Shown here in pieces: positions 28,205 through 37,415 of a stretch of 64,000 bases of DNA. The stretch is from Rivularia sp. MS3 (GTDB taxonomy: Bacteria > Cyanobacteriota > Cyanobacteriia > Cyanobacteriales > Nostocaceae), in assembly GCA_019192545.1 (NCBI GenBank), contig JAHCMI010000007.1, forward strand, positions 1 to 64,000. Reading direction: 5' to 3'. The notes under the pieces were generated by a model that saw only the letters and a list, made by a program, of their open reading frames with translations, did not search any database and had not been told where the DNA came from. Positions within the stretch are counted from its first letter, which is position 1. Every line of letters starts with the position of its first letter. Made by a program: the position numbers and the translations under genes.

Positions 28205-28744
28205 TTAAATATACTCTATTTGAAAATCGCGAGGATTTTGCAAAATAAACACATCATTTTCTTTCACCAAATCTCCCATACAAACAACAGGTAGGCGTTC
28301 TTGATAAGCTTTGATAGCCAAAATATAATTATAGTCGGTAAATTCTGTTTTGATTTTGCGTAATTTCTCAAAAACTGAGCAAACAATTGTTATTTCACCG
28401 CTTAATTTATCTTTGTGAGGAGTTGCAATTTGCGTGACAAAGCCTTGAATTTTCAAATGAGGATAATTATTAATAAATTCGTTTAAAATTTCAAGCTGTG
28501 AAAGATTTTCTGAGGTTGCTAGTGTTTCAATGGCTTCACGAATTCTCGGAAGATAATCTCTCACATTTTTTGTATTTGGTAGTAAGATTTCAAATTCACC
28601 TTGTCCTACTACTTGCTTATGCCAAATTGTAGCATTGTCAAGAAATGGTCTGTCTTCGTACCAACCGTGAGATTGCAAATACTCTTTGAGTTGTTGTGGT
28701 TCTATATTTTCGATTATTGGAGCATCTTGTACTGTAATTTTCAT
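28205..28744 (-). CDS. Hypothetical protein downstream of DUF4365 gene
   Basis: A 179-aa protein of unknown function. Its N-terminus (QLKEYLQSHGWYEDRPFLDN, then WHKQVVGQGEFEILLP) is shared by many cyanobacterial proteins found paired with DUF4365 genes; the C-terminal half contains IVCSVFEKLRKIKTEF and a hydrophobic strand. It overlaps the DUF4365 frame by 4 bases (ATGA), so the two are translationally coupled and should act together. A nuclease-immunity or nuclease-accessory role is conceivable. Confidence 0.55.
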   Translation of the reverse strand: MKITVQDAPIIENIEPQQLKEYLQSHGWYEDRPFLDNATIWHKQVVGQGEFEILLPNTKNVRDYLPRIREAIETLATSENLSQLEILNEFINNYPHLKIQGFVTQIATPHKDKLSGEITIVCSVFEKLRKIKTEFTDYNYILAIKAYQERLPVVCMGDLVKENDVFILQNPRDFQIEYI

Positions 28745-29239
28745 GGTTGTATCCCTTGACCAATGTCTTGCATAATTGACTCAAGAACAGCGACACTAAA
28801 TTTATTATTTCTCGGTATGCTAACAGTTACAGTCGATTTGTTTTGTGTTTCTGGCATTCCTCGTAGTGATAACCAATAGCCGCAATACCTCATACAAAGT
28901 TCTTGTTCTGATTGTCTCACCCAGTCGCCTAAGTTGTCGGGAAGTAAAACAACTACTAAAATTCTTGGAATAGCAAAATCAACCATTCGCAAATCATCGT
29001 AGTTTTTTAGCTTGATAGGATAGCGTAGCAGCTTATCCGTCAGAACATCCCTTGATGTTGATTTTAACTGCAATTCTAAGCGAGGCGCACGAATACGACA
29101 AGATTGTACCTCTAGCAGCAATTCCCCAGTCTACGCTGTCGTCATCTACTGCTGGTCTGTAGAGAGAATAACCTGCAACACTAGTTACGGCTTGAAGATA
29201 TGCGTTGCTAAATTGTTCTTTCTGTTGATTGATTTCCAC
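28741..29239 (-). pseudogene. DUF4365 protein, frameshifted
   Basis: The N-terminal half (EINQQKEQFSNAYLQAVTSV, then DDDSVDWGIAARG) is read from 29239. The C-terminal half (IRAPRLELQLKSTSRD, LKNYDDLRMVDFAIPRILVV, GYWLSLRGMPETQNKSTVTV) is in another frame. Together they give a complete DUF4365 protein of about 165 aa, a family predicted to have a PD-(D/E)XK-like fold (D in DDDSVDWGI, QLK as the ExK-like core). The shift lies at about 29105-29125, and total length is one base off a multiple of three. It is either an inactivating indel or a sequencing error. Confidence 0.82.
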
Positions 29240-29427
29240 TTAATATTTTGTTTAATTTGAATGCAATTTTGAGTTTACACAATTCCTGCATCGTTTCTCA
29301 AATTGAGAAGCTATTTTTCGGAAATTTCCTGAAATGAATAAAATGAAAATACTTGATTAAAAAAATGTATAAACTTGAAAAACATTATATATAAAGCAAG
29401 CCAGGTTGAAAAATAACGGTGAGAACA

Positions 29428-29787
29428 ATGACAAATCAAACCGAACAAAACTCAACCGCTAAAATCCGCGCTCTCAACGATAAATTCCGTCAAACATTTG
29501 ATGCCAAACTAGGAAAAGTAATCATCACACACGGAGTCGGTTGTTTAAATACAAATCAGCTACAACAGTTAATTCAAGCGGTAAAGCAATTTAGCGATTT
29601 CAATGAAAATAACGACCCTTGGAAAGAACATGATATGGCTAAAATAGAGCTATTTGATGAACAGTTTTACTTTAAAATAGATTACTTTGACCGACAAAAA
29701 TATCAACAAGGTATCGGCTCAGAAGAACCATACAACGTTGATAAAACGTTTCGAGTCATGACGATTATGCTTGCAAGCGAATACTAA
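29428..29787 (+). CDS. DUF3768 family protein
   Basis: About 119 aa from the ATG at 29428 (a GTG three codons upstream is less likely). KIRALNDKFRQTF, then NNDPWKEHDMAKIEL, FYFKIDYFDRQ and the ending VMTIMLASEY are hallmarks of DUF3768, a small family frequent on plasmids of proteobacteria and cyanobacteria, with no known activity. It stands alone, convergent with the 29845 gene. Rightward transcription could end at the imperfect hairpin GACGCTTGCG/CGTAAGCGTC at 29798-29825. Confidence 0.75.
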   Translation: MTNQTEQNSTAKIRALNDKFRQTFDAKLGKVIITHGVGCLNTNQLQQLIQAVKQFSDFNENNDPWKEHDMAKIELFDEQFYFKIDYFDRQKYQQGIGSEEPYNVDKTFRVMTIMLASEY

Positions 29788-29797
29788 TTTATCAGAA

Positions 29798-29828
29798 GAC
29801 GCTTGCGATAACTTTCCGTAAGCGTCTC
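29798..29828 (+). terminator. Hairpin terminator after DUF3768 gene
   Basis: AGACGCTTGCG at 29797-29807 pairs with CGTAAGCGTCT at 29817-29827 (one mismatch/G-U region), 9-nt loop. The T tail is short, so activity is plausible but not certain. Confidence 0.5.
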
Positions 29829-29844
29829 TTAAGATATAAGCAAA

Positions 29845-30090
29845 TCAAAATTCTATCTCTTCAGAATCTTGATTACTTCTATTTTCCTCAATCATTTGAT
29901 TAAATTCTTCAGAATTAACAAGTTTTTCGGTTTCTTCGTTTTCTTTATCTCGTTCTTCCATTCTTTTCAAATCATCGCTAGTCGGGTAATATAGTTGGTC
30001 AACATCAAGCTTTCCTTCTGCCAATAATTCTCCCGATGTTTTATCTTGATAAGGATTACGAATTGAAATATATTCTTTCTTTTGAGTCAT
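29845..30090 (-). CDS. Small charged hypothetical protein
   Basis: About 81 aa, rich in E, K and D (KRMEERDKENEETEKLVNSE), probably helical or disordered. The start is set by AAAGGAGG on the minus strand: it touches an upstream ATG with no spacing, but lies 9 bases before the ATG at 30090, which I take as the start. It is the last gene of the leftward plasmid-core group, 48 bases after the 1259-aa gene. Confidence 0.55.
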   Translation of the reverse strand: MTQKKEYISIRNPYQDKTSGELLAEGKLDVDQLYYPTSDDLKRMEERDKENEETEKLVNSEEFNQMIEENRSNQDSEEIEF

Positions 30091-30138
30091 TTTACACATC
30101 CTCCTTTTTTGATACTGAATTTAATTTAAGCGAAAATA

Positions 30139-33100
30139 TTAGTAACCATTCTCCACATTATTCTCTATTTTTACCGATTGATTTCCAGCGATTCGAGCGT
30201 AAATAGAAGGTGCTATCTGTTGAAAATGTTGAACATCTGCTTCACTTAAACCATTAGCTTCAATTTCTTCAACAGTATTACCAATTGACAGCGCTTGATA
30301 CTCCCCATCAGAATACTTAACTTGCATTTTCGGATTAGATGAACCATTAGTCCATAAAGTAATCTCTTGTGTTTGAGGATTCCAGCTTACTGTATTTAAC
30401 TTCCCTTCTACTGTTGTTTTATCCTGAGTAGAAAGAAAAGCATGAATAATCGGTGCAACTTCTAATGTACGATTAGCTTGGATTTGTTGTGCTAATAAGA
30501 ATTTATTTTCGGAAGGCTCATTCTGTGGAATTATACTCCACTCTTCGGGATACTCTATTGTACTCGCATCGATTACAACTTTTGCTGCTGAAGGTGGAGC
30601 AGCGGTAATTTTACCTTTGACGGTGTAACCCTGTAACGGAATCTTATGAGCTTTCAATATTGCTGAAAGTTTATCGAATGATTCGGGTTTTAATTCTCCC
30701 AACTTCCTGTCTTTAATCATTGCAACCCCGACATCTGGTTTCTGAGGATTTCTACTTGGTTTAACGGAAATAGTCACAGTAGCTTGGTAACTTTGTTTGT
30801 TCCAATCCACATCAACGAAAGCTCCCGATTTTAACTTATTCACCTCGATTGAATTACCTTTCGGTGTAGTAATAGTTACCCCGGTACTTGCTTCACTAGT
30901 TATCGTAGCTTTGGCGATCGCACTTACAGGAAGTTGAGCATCAGAGGCTGAAAGCATTCCTAATTTCTTATCTTCTGCGATTAACCAACGTCCCTGTAAT
31001 GATGAATCAATATAGCTAGGAGCTAATTCAATTTGTATCGGAACTGTCTCCCCTTTCCAAACTTTTCCTTTATGTTCGGAAGCATCTCTATGAGTTCCTA
31101 CAACCGTAAGTTCGGTAAACTGAAGTTGGTGAAGTTGCTCCTTTATTTCTTCCCCAAAAATAGCAAAAACTGCACCGGCACGTTTATTAATATCGTACTC
31201 TTCTTTAACTCGTTTAGTTGATAGATTCCACATCGCTGCTGCTACCACTAATCTTTCTTTCTCTCGAATATGTTCTCTCGTTTTGGCAGCATATTCATAA
31301 GCTAATTTAAAAGCAGCTTTTTCGTGAGAAGAATTAAGAGCAGGATTGATATCGATATCAAGTTTACCAAGCTCAATCCAATTGTTTTTATTTTTATGGT
31401 GTAGTGTTTGAAAAGTCTCTTTATTCTTAATAATAGAAGCTTCCGTTAACAATCCCAACTGCTTTTTTGCTGGTACAACTTGCCCACGTTTATTAATTGT
31501 AGTTTCTCCCGGTACTACAGCAAATGCTTTATAGTGATTCTTGTCTTTAAGTAGAGAAATTTGCATCTGAGTAAGAGAATAAGCTTGAGGATGTTTGGTA
31601 TCTTTTTGATTTAATTTAATTTTTATCTGGTTCCCCTTCTTAGATTTCGCCACCATCCTTAAATTCGGTTGATGTCGATTTGCTTCTACTTCCTGCTTAA
31701 TATCATGGGCTGCTCGAATTAATCTTTCATATTGTTGCTTGTAAGTTGCTGCAATCTCAAGCTGTGAAGAATTAAAATCAATACCTCTAAATAAATATTT
31801 AAACTGAGATAGCGGACGAGGGGTAAGAGCATTACTTTCAAAATGCTGGTTAGTTTCTTGAACTAATAAATCAATTGCGGTATGTAGATTACTTCTAATC
31901 GGTTTATCTAAATAAGCCCATTTTTCATTACGGTCTTCAAGAGCATAAACTTGAGGATAAGCACATAATTCTGTACATAATTTGATTATTTCTGGGTCGC
32001 TACGTAACGCGCTTTTACCGCTTTGTCCCTCAATCTTCAATTGCTGGTCAATTACACCAGATAAATTATGAAATAACTGCCGTGCTTTTGCTAATCCTTC
32101 GGAAACTTGTTCGGGTGTGATAGTATTATTTATTTCTGATTCCTGTAGTGGTATTAAATAATCTTGAAAAGAATTATTTGAACTTTGATTTTCAAAATTT
32201 AAACGATAATTGTATTCACTAAAATCATTTAATAACTCTCGTAAATGTTCTGCTTCTTTAGGTAGATTATAAGAAGCGCATCGAGCAAGATTAGCTGATA
32301 AACTTGCTAAAAATGTTCTTTGCTCGTTAACAGGAATTTGACTACACTCAGATTCAATTGCAATTGCTTTCATCGCTAAGTTAGCTACAATTCCGATATT
32401 GTCTTGAGCAGCTTCTAAAGCTATCTTCTCAAAACTTCCACAGTAAGCTGCTTTCTGAGGTAAAACACTTTCTGGATAACGGTTTTCTGGTTGAGTTTTG
32501 AACTCAATTTCTTGTGTGGTGCTGGGAAAATCTTGAGCTAGTGCAGTTAAAGGTTTATCACCATCACAGTCACTATTAAGAGCGGTAGCTGTGCGACGAT
32601 TAAGTTTAATACTACCGGGATTGACTTCTTCCCCTTCCAATAAGCGATTCGTAAGTACTGCCATGACGTTTGTATTACCGACTGGGGGACGATGATATAA
32701 AACTTTCGCACCGTCAGGTTTGGTATGGTCACAAATCTCCCAATCTTTCAAACGGTTGCAAGTCATCAGCATCGAAGACTGAAATCTGATAACTCTTCCG
32801 GTAGCGCAATCCCGATATTGTTCTTGAAGATGTTCTGACAGAAAATTGATAACCTTTGGTGTTTCGATAATTTGTAGATGTCCTTCTAAATCAGCTTTGA
32901 GAAGCTGGTACATTAATTCGGTGTCTTTATCCCCAAAAGCTTCGTCAACCACATTTCCAAAATCATCCAAATCGAAATCATGGATTAACTTAGTTCCGGT
33001 TTCTCTTTTAAAATCACCTTCTAGCCTTCTTTCCACCGTTTGAATATAATCTAATGCAACCTTACGCGGGTCATTCGCAATATTATCTAATTGTGCCAAA

Positions 33101-33918
33101 CGCTGTTGTACCCTGGGTAAAGCATCATTTTTCGCACCTTCAGGCAATCCTATCCAGTATTGAGCGCCCGTTGCAGCTTCTACCGTGCGGGCATTTTCGC
33201 GATTACCAATACCGATTGTAAGAGTATATTCTCCCGGTTCCACTTCTATTTGTCGATTAATTCTTATCCCGGTTTTTTCGTTATAAAGTTTATTTTTGCG
33301 TCCTTTACCCAATTGAGATTTAGAAAGTACTAAATCATAACCACTTCCAATATTAGAAAGATTAACTGGTGCTAAAGTGCCTTTTATTGTTTGATTTGCG
33401 TTAATTCCCTCCTGGACTTTAATAATTCCTCTTACTTGGAACTGAGTAGAAGGAATATTACCCAACTTTTCGTGTAATTTATGGTCAATCCGTCCATCTC
33501 CATCTCCTACAAGTAACAAAGCCTTCTGTTCTGGTAAAACTCCCCCACACTCCCCGGTTTCATCATTTACTACCAACACTTTAATATCTTCGACTTCAGA
33601 AAAATACTCGCATTCGCCAAATAGCAAAGAACCATATGCAGCACCAAAATGTGGTTCGTCAAAAATTTGTAACCGCAATCCTGGTTCATCAGAAAAGTAT
33701 AGTCGGTCTTTTTTAGAAAACTGAAGATACTTACCTTGATGCTTAGTCAAATCATCCTCAGTTGAGATTCCAGGATAAACAATGCCGATACTCCACTTCA
33801 CATCATTACCATAAAGATATTCAGCAGCAGTATTTTCCAAAGTTTCAATTAAAGGTTTACCATCAACTTCTATAGGTTTACCTGTTTTGGTACAGAAATA
33901 TTCTAGAGCAATTGACAT
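30139..33918 (-). CDS. Large plasmid protein with RNA polymerase-like DxDGD motif
   Basis: A 1259-aa protein. N448 to D454 reads NSDCDGD, matching the NADFDGD active-site signature of RNA polymerase beta' (D450, D452, D454 would hold magnesium). The context matches too: YHRPPVGNTNVMAVL then NPGSIKLNRRTATAL stand where beta' has its NRAPTLHR and HPLVC blocks. After it, DNIGIVANLAMKAIAIES resembles the IG-x-x-x-N segment of cell-type RNA-dependent polymerases. A lysine-rich stretch (GYDLVLSKSQLGKGRK, 194-208) could be the first double-psi barrel. The last third holds two similar beta-rich modules. I infer a single-chain, two-barrel polymerase (YonO/QDE-1-like), possibly a plasmid transcriptase or primase. 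It is near partition genes and leftward; upstream gap is 60 bases with a CCTGCCCC repeat. Family-level assignment is inference. Confidence 0.6.
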   Translation of the reverse strand: MSIALEYFCTKTGKPIEVDGKPLIETLENTAAEYLYGNDVKWSIGIVYPGISTEDDLTKHQGKYLQFSKKDRLYFSDEPGLRLQIFDEPHFGAAYGSLLFGECEYFSEVEDIKVLVVNDETGECGGVLPEQKALLLVGDGDGRIDHKLHEKLGNIPSTQFQVRGIIKVQEGINANQTIKGTLAPVNLSNIGSGYDLVLSKSQLGKGRKNKLYNEKTGIRINRQIEVEPGEYTLTIGIGNRENARTVEAATGAQYWIGLPEGAKNDALPRVQQRLAQLDNIANDPRKVALDYIQTVERRLEGDFKRETGTKLIHDFDLDDFGNVVDEAFGDKDTELMYQLLKADLEGHLQIIETPKVINFLSEHLQEQYRDCATGRVIRFQSSMLMTCNRLKDWEICDHTKPDGAKVLYHRPPVGNTNVMAVLTNRLLEGEEVNPGSIKLNRRTATALNSDCDGDKPLTALAQDFPSTTQEIEFKTQPENRYPESVLPQKAAYCGSFEKIALEAAQDNIGIVANLAMKAIAIESECSQIPVNEQRTFLASLSANLARCASYNLPKEAEHLRELLNDFSEYNYRLNFENQSSNNSFQDYLIPLQESEINNTITPEQVSEGLAKARQLFHNLSGVIDQQLKIEGQSGKSALRSDPEIIKLCTELCAYPQVYALEDRNEKWAYLDKPIRSNLHTAIDLLVQETNQHFESNALTPRPLSQFKYLFRGIDFNSSQLEIAATYKQQYERLIRAAHDIKQEVEANRHQPNLRMVAKSKKGNQIKIKLNQKDTKHPQAYSLTQMQISLLKDKNHYKAFAVVPGETTINKRGQVVPAKKQLGLLTEASIIKNKETFQTLHHKNKNNWIELGKLDIDINPALNSSHEKAAFKLAYEYAAKTREHIREKERLVVAAAMWNLSTKRVKEEYDINKRAGAVFAIFGEEIKEQLHQLQFTELTVVGTHRDASEHKGKVWKGETVPIQIELAPSYIDSSLQGRWLIAEDKKLGMLSASDAQLPVSAIAKATITSEASTGVTITTPKGNSIEVNKLKSGAFVDVDWNKQSYQATVTISVKPSRNPQKPDVGVAMIKDRKLGELKPESFDKLSAILKAHKIPLQGYTVKGKITAAPPSAAKVVIDASTIEYPEEWSIIPQNEPSENKFLLAQQIQANRTLEVAPIIHAFLSTQDKTTVEGKLNTVSWNPQTQEITLWTNGSSNPKMQVKYSDGEYQALSIGNTVEEIEANGLSEADVQHFQQIAPSIYARIAGNQSVKIENNVENGY

Positions 33919-33978
33919 GATTTCTTAAGCCTACGAATGCTTCTCCCCTGCCCCCTGCACCCTGCCCCCTGCCTCTTA

Positions 33979-34707
33979 TCACGGTTCTACAAACTTACGC
34001 TTTGTCGGCGGAGTAGCCCAAACAAAACAATGTCCTGACTTTGCTTTACGTCCGTACTGAGATAAAATCACACCTAACCTTTGAGCATCTTTTATGCATT
34101 CTCCATTCTCCAGATAACCCCTATTCCAATCAATCAAATTTCTGGCGAATTTTCCTTCTCTAGACATCGCCCATTTCATTGCTTCCAACTCATTCCATGT
34201 CAAAGTATTGGACTGCACCTTTGTATATCCACCGCTTATCATCCCTGCAATCCAAGGAGGCGTTAAAATTCCGAAAATTGCTCCAACTCCCAGGGTGAAA
34301 AATAATAATAAACCTGCCGGAAGTACAGAAGTTAAAAGTTTTCGGCTTTCTGTAAACTGTGCTTTACGAATTAGAGCATGAGCAGCTCTATCAATAGCTA
34401 CTTTCTGACGCTCTACCGCAACTTTTTCCACTTGGTGTAAATTGCGAGCCAAATCTTGATTCCAAGTCTCGAACAGCAGTTGCAGAACTTCCGGCGCATC
34501 TTTTAGCATTACTTCTAATTGTCCGGTAGCGACCAAAATCAGAAATAAAGGGTCATCCTGGGATAAACCGCAGCTCACAGCAAAACTCAATACTTGCTTT
34601 TTAAACTCTTCGCTTTTACCATTTAGAGCTTCAGCCAGAAACTTATTAACTTGGTCATTTTCTTCCCGATTTGAGTTTTTATCACCGGGAGCAACTTCCT
34701 GTGTCAT
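33979..34707 (-). CDS. Membrane protein of plasmid core, unknown function
   Basis: A 242-aa protein. Residues 1-120 are soluble and helical (KFLAEALNGKSEEFKKQVLS, HQVEKVAVERQKVAIDRAAH), followed by a hydrophobic hairpin VLPAGLLLFFTLGVGAIFG and WIAGMISGGY at about 127-160, and a C-terminal domain with LTWNELEAMKWAMSREGKFA and two cysteines. Similar proteins accompany partition genes on cyanobacterial plasmids (perhaps DUF6753, not certain). Its ATG overlaps the stop of the ParA-like gene (ATGA at 34704-34707), so the two are co-translated. It may anchor the ATPase to the membrane. Confidence 0.55.
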   Translation of the reverse strand: MTQEVAPGDKNSNREENDQVNKFLAEALNGKSEEFKKQVLSFAVSCGLSQDDPLFLILVATGQLEVMLKDAPEVLQLLFETWNQDLARNLHQVEKVAVERQKVAIDRAAHALIRKAQFTESRKLLTSVLPAGLLLFFTLGVGAIFGILTPPWIAGMISGGYTKVQSNTLTWNELEAMKWAMSREGKFARNLIDWNRGYLENGECIKDAQRLGVILSQYGRKAKSGHCFVWATPPTKRKFVEP

Positions 34708-35735
34708 TTAACCAATCCCGTTTCGGAGAACGCTGTATGGACTTCTGCAAGAAAATTCTTGACTCGCTGTCTCGATATCACCTTTATTTGAGGATGAGAA
34801 AGCGCACTATTAAAAGTAATCCCTAACCTATCAATCACATTTCTTTCCCAGAATGGAAATTTTGGGAAATCCATCTCTTTAAATTTATGAGTCTCTTTAG
34901 CAGTGAGAAAATCTGGCATTTCATCTACATAATCCCACTCATCGCACAATCCCAAATTTTTTACAAATACATGAGTTACCCTATCTCCTAAATCATTCAG
35001 AGATTTGATAAAGAAATCAACAGAATCTACACCTCCCGTACATACAAACCATTTCACAAAAGTAATTTGATATTCCTTACCTATCTCATCCAAATCATTC
35101 GTCTTTATCCAGTCAGTTACCTTTGAATAAACTTGAGCAGGTAAATTAACAATCACGGATTTTTCAAATGCCAAATCAAAAATGTGGTCGGCTTGATTGG
35201 CTTTTTTATCATCATCGCTAAATATTGCTGAATGCACATTATCATAAATATGAGAAATATCTTCATTACTCTTATCTGCATCCACAATTGCGACTTTATG
35301 TTTTATAGAAGCGCAATATTCTATTAGGGCTCTACTAACAAACGACTTGCCTGCGCCCCCTTTTTCACCGCCTATGATATGAATAGTTGTAGGAGTTTTG
35401 ACTAGTTTTTCTTGATGGGTAACAGTGTTATTTGTGTTAGTAGATATTGGAGCAGTAATTACAGATTTATCTTCATCTGAATTAGATTGTAATAATTCTG
35501 TATGGGGTAAACTTGAATCACCCTCCAATTCTTTAGCCCAATCTTGAGCAGAAGTTTCACCAGATGGGTTAATTTCATTCTCAGTATTTGAATTTTCAGT
35601 TATCTGAGGTTTTTCTTGCATTGTTATAGATATACCTTGTGAATTATTATTTGAAGCAGTAGAAGAATTAGTGTTTTTCTTTGGTCTACCTCTCTTTCTT
35701 TTTTCCGACTGTTGATTTTCTGCTGTATCGCTCAT
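34704..35735 (-). CDS. ParA/MinD-like P-loop ATPase
   Basis: A 343-aa protein. The N-terminus is low-complexity with an AT-hook-like KRKRGRPKK at about residues 12-20. Residues 118-320 are a deviant-Walker ATPase: HIIGGEKGGAGKSFVSRALI (KGG-x-GKS), then VAIVDADKSNEDI as the A'/switch motif, and VIVNLPAQVYSKVTDW. This class positions plasmids or conjugation complexes (ParA, VirC1, MobD). The downstream membrane protein is coupled to it. A ParM/ParR pair lies upstream, so this ATPase is more likely to serve relaxosome or conjugation positioning than basic partition. Confidence 0.8.
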   Translation of the reverse strand: MSDTAENQQSEKRKRGRPKKNTNSSTASNNNSQGISITMQEKPQITENSNTENEINPSGETSAQDWAKELEGDSSLPHTELLQSNSDEDKSVITAPISTNTNNTVTHQEKLVKTPTTIHIIGGEKGGAGKSFVSRALIEYCASIKHKVAIVDADKSNEDISHIYDNVHSAIFSDDDKKANQADHIFDLAFEKSVIVNLPAQVYSKVTDWIKTNDLDEIGKEYQITFVKWFVCTGGVDSVDFFIKSLNDLGDRVTHVFVKNLGLCDEWDYVDEMPDFLTAKETHKFKEMDFPKFPFWERNVIDRLGITFNSALSHPQIKVISRQRVKNFLAEVHTAFSETGLVK

Positions 35736-35765
35736 TTGATAAATCCCCGCTTTGATGATAATAAA

Positions 35766-36206
35766 TTATTCAGAAAACGAACCTAAACTACCCCATTCTC
35801 CATTCCCTACTTCAACTTCCAACTGTCCGACAAGCTTTGTTTCATTTTTGTGAGAAACATTGGAATTTTTTTCAGCTTTAAGCTCATTTGATTTACCTGT
35901 TTGAGCTAAATTATCATTGCTTATAAGTGAGTTATAAAACCGCTCCAGTCCTAAAGACGAGCAAATATAATCAGCGTGAAGCAATAACTCTCTAACAGCA
36001 TCTCTACCTAGTTGTTGTTTAATGTTCAAAGGAATTACATCATCTTCAAGTAACATTAAAGGCAGCCAATAGGGACGAATAGCTTGCATTATCAAAGTAT
36101 TGACAGAGCTTAGTTGATGATGTCTTAGATAATTTAAAACTTTTTCTTCTGGAGTTCCCACAAAAGGTTGAAATCTGATGCTGTAGTCAACTCTTCGTTT
36201 CTTCAA
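35766..36206 (-). CDS. ParR-like partition adaptor
   Basis: A 146-aa protein starting with a basic segment MKKRRVDYSIRF and followed by helices (EEKVLNYLRHHQLSSVNTLI) in the style of ribbon-helix-helix ParR adaptors; the C-terminal third is disordered and acidic. The start is one base after the parM stop, so it is coupled. ParR proteins bind centromere iterons and cap ParM filaments. Assignment rests mostly on position and size; the sequence itself is too divergent for certainty. Confidence 0.65.
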   Translation of the reverse strand: MKKRRVDYSIRFQPFVGTPEEKVLNYLRHHQLSSVNTLIMQAIRPYWLPLMLLEDDVIPLNIKQQLGRDAVRELLLHADYICSSLGLERFYNSLISNDNLAQTGKSNELKAEKNSNVSHKNETKLVGQLEVEVGNGEWGSLGSFSE

Positions 36207-36207
36207 C

Positions 36208-37341
36208 TTACGCTACCTCATCAACCGAACTTGAACTAGACATGAAATACAAAAACATCCCATAAGCATCTGTAAGTCTGGTTCCTAATTTGTACGTATC
36301 TACAGCATCGGGAACCACAACCCCACCGTGCCAGATGCAAGGTGTAGCAGAATAACGAGAATTGAGTTCTTTTTTCAAATAATCTGCCGTACCTCCACAA
36401 AAAACTATTTCATCAACATCGCGGGGAACTACGTTATTTAACCAAGATATTAACGTTGCGATATAAAGATTTTTCGCTTCTTTCATTGCCTTTACCAGCG
36501 CTGCTACTTCCTCATTGCGAGCTGCAACTGTAGTGCTACGAGTTAACTTATACAAAGGGGTTGGATTGATATCGTACCCACTGGCAATTATAGTTCTACA
36601 TAAATCAGATTCCGACAACCCGCTGGTTTTAGTCATAACGGTTTCTATCATCCGCACCATACCTAAATCCGAAGTTTTACCGCTGTCTAATGCTCCCCGA
36701 TAGCTTACTAAAACTGAAGCATTGCGATATCCAATCATGATAATTGCGCTTTTGCGCTGCCCAATTTCTACTCCTACTCGCTTGGAATGAAGTAAAAATA
36801 CTCCCGCACCTTCTGGATAACAATTAAATCTTCCTAACTCCAGTGACATATTTCCTGAAGGAGTTTCAAAGCTTGTAAGAAGGGAGCGCAAAATATGTTC
36901 AAATTTCTTTCTGGATTCATATTCGCTAGCTGGAAGCAATACAGCCAAATCAAATTTAAAACAACTACCCAGTTTTAATTTTTGCGCTAAAACCCAAACA
37001 CTTGCCAAAACTTTGTACAAACCTCGTTCATACTTAAGCTCTTTTAATCCAGCATTAGCATAAAAGCGCGATGCAGCTAAATATCCAACCGCTGCATACT
37101 TTCCACCAAATCCCACCCAAGCAGCATTTGTAGGTTCGCATATTCCTAAATTATTTTGCGATAAGTCATCAATCGCAGCTTTAGGTACTGCGATTACTTC
37201 CGGTTCCATAAATAAACTCCCAGGTTTACCGTCAGCGCTTGCATAAATTGCTTTTAAACCACTACCACCAATGTCAGCCGCGAGAGTTAATTGAACCGGA
37301 GTACTATTTTTTTGTACTGTTTTTCGATTATTTTTACCCAT
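36208..37341 (-). CDS. parM: ParM/StbA-like actin-type partition ATPase
   Basis: A 377-aa actin-fold protein. The phosphate-1 motif LTLAADIGGSGLKAIYASA is at about 17-35; an internal segment RKSAIIMIGYRNASVLVSYR would be phosphate-2, and DEIVFCGGTADYLKKEL the adenosine motif (G-G-T). These, the length and the coupled small downstream gene identify a type II partition system, whose filaments push plasmid copies apart. The upstream 37362-37411 iterons fit a centromere that also serves as operator. The ATG at 37341 has no strong ribosome site. Confidence 0.85.
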   Translation of the reverse strand: MGKNNRKTVQKNSTPVQLTLAADIGGSGLKAIYASADGKPGSLFMEPEVIAVPKAAIDDLSQNNLGICEPTNAAWVGFGGKYAAVGYLAASRFYANAGLKELKYERGLYKVLASVWVLAQKLKLGSCFKFDLAVLLPASEYESRKKFEHILRSLLTSFETPSGNMSLELGRFNCYPEGAGVFLLHSKRVGVEIGQRKSAIIMIGYRNASVLVSYRGALDSGKTSDLGMVRMIETVMTKTSGLSESDLCRTIIASGYDINPTPLYKLTRSTTVAARNEEVAALVKAMKEAKNLYIATLISWLNNVVPRDVDEIVFCGGTADYLKKELNSRYSATPCIWHGGVVVPDAVDTYKLGTRLTDAYGMFLYFMSSSSSVDEVA

Positions 37342-37354
37342 GTTTTATGAAGAA

Positions 37355-37415
37355 GAAATTGTGAGTAAATATTGAGTAATAGTGAGTAAGCTGTGAGGGA
37401 TAAATGAGGGATTGA
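37355..37415. repeat. parC: Helically phased iterons, candidate parC centromere
   Basis: Five TGAG(T/G)(A/G)A heptamers start at 37362, 37373, 37383, 37394 and 37405, with steps of 11, 10, 11 and 11 bp. They all lie on one face of the helix, as ParR-binding iterons do, and begin about 20 bp before the parM start codon, where they would also act as operator. Confidence 0.65.

Noticed and set aside
29419-29427. GTG start for the DUF3768 gene
   Set aside because: The ATG at 29428 fits the family N-terminus better, and no ribosome site favours the GTG.
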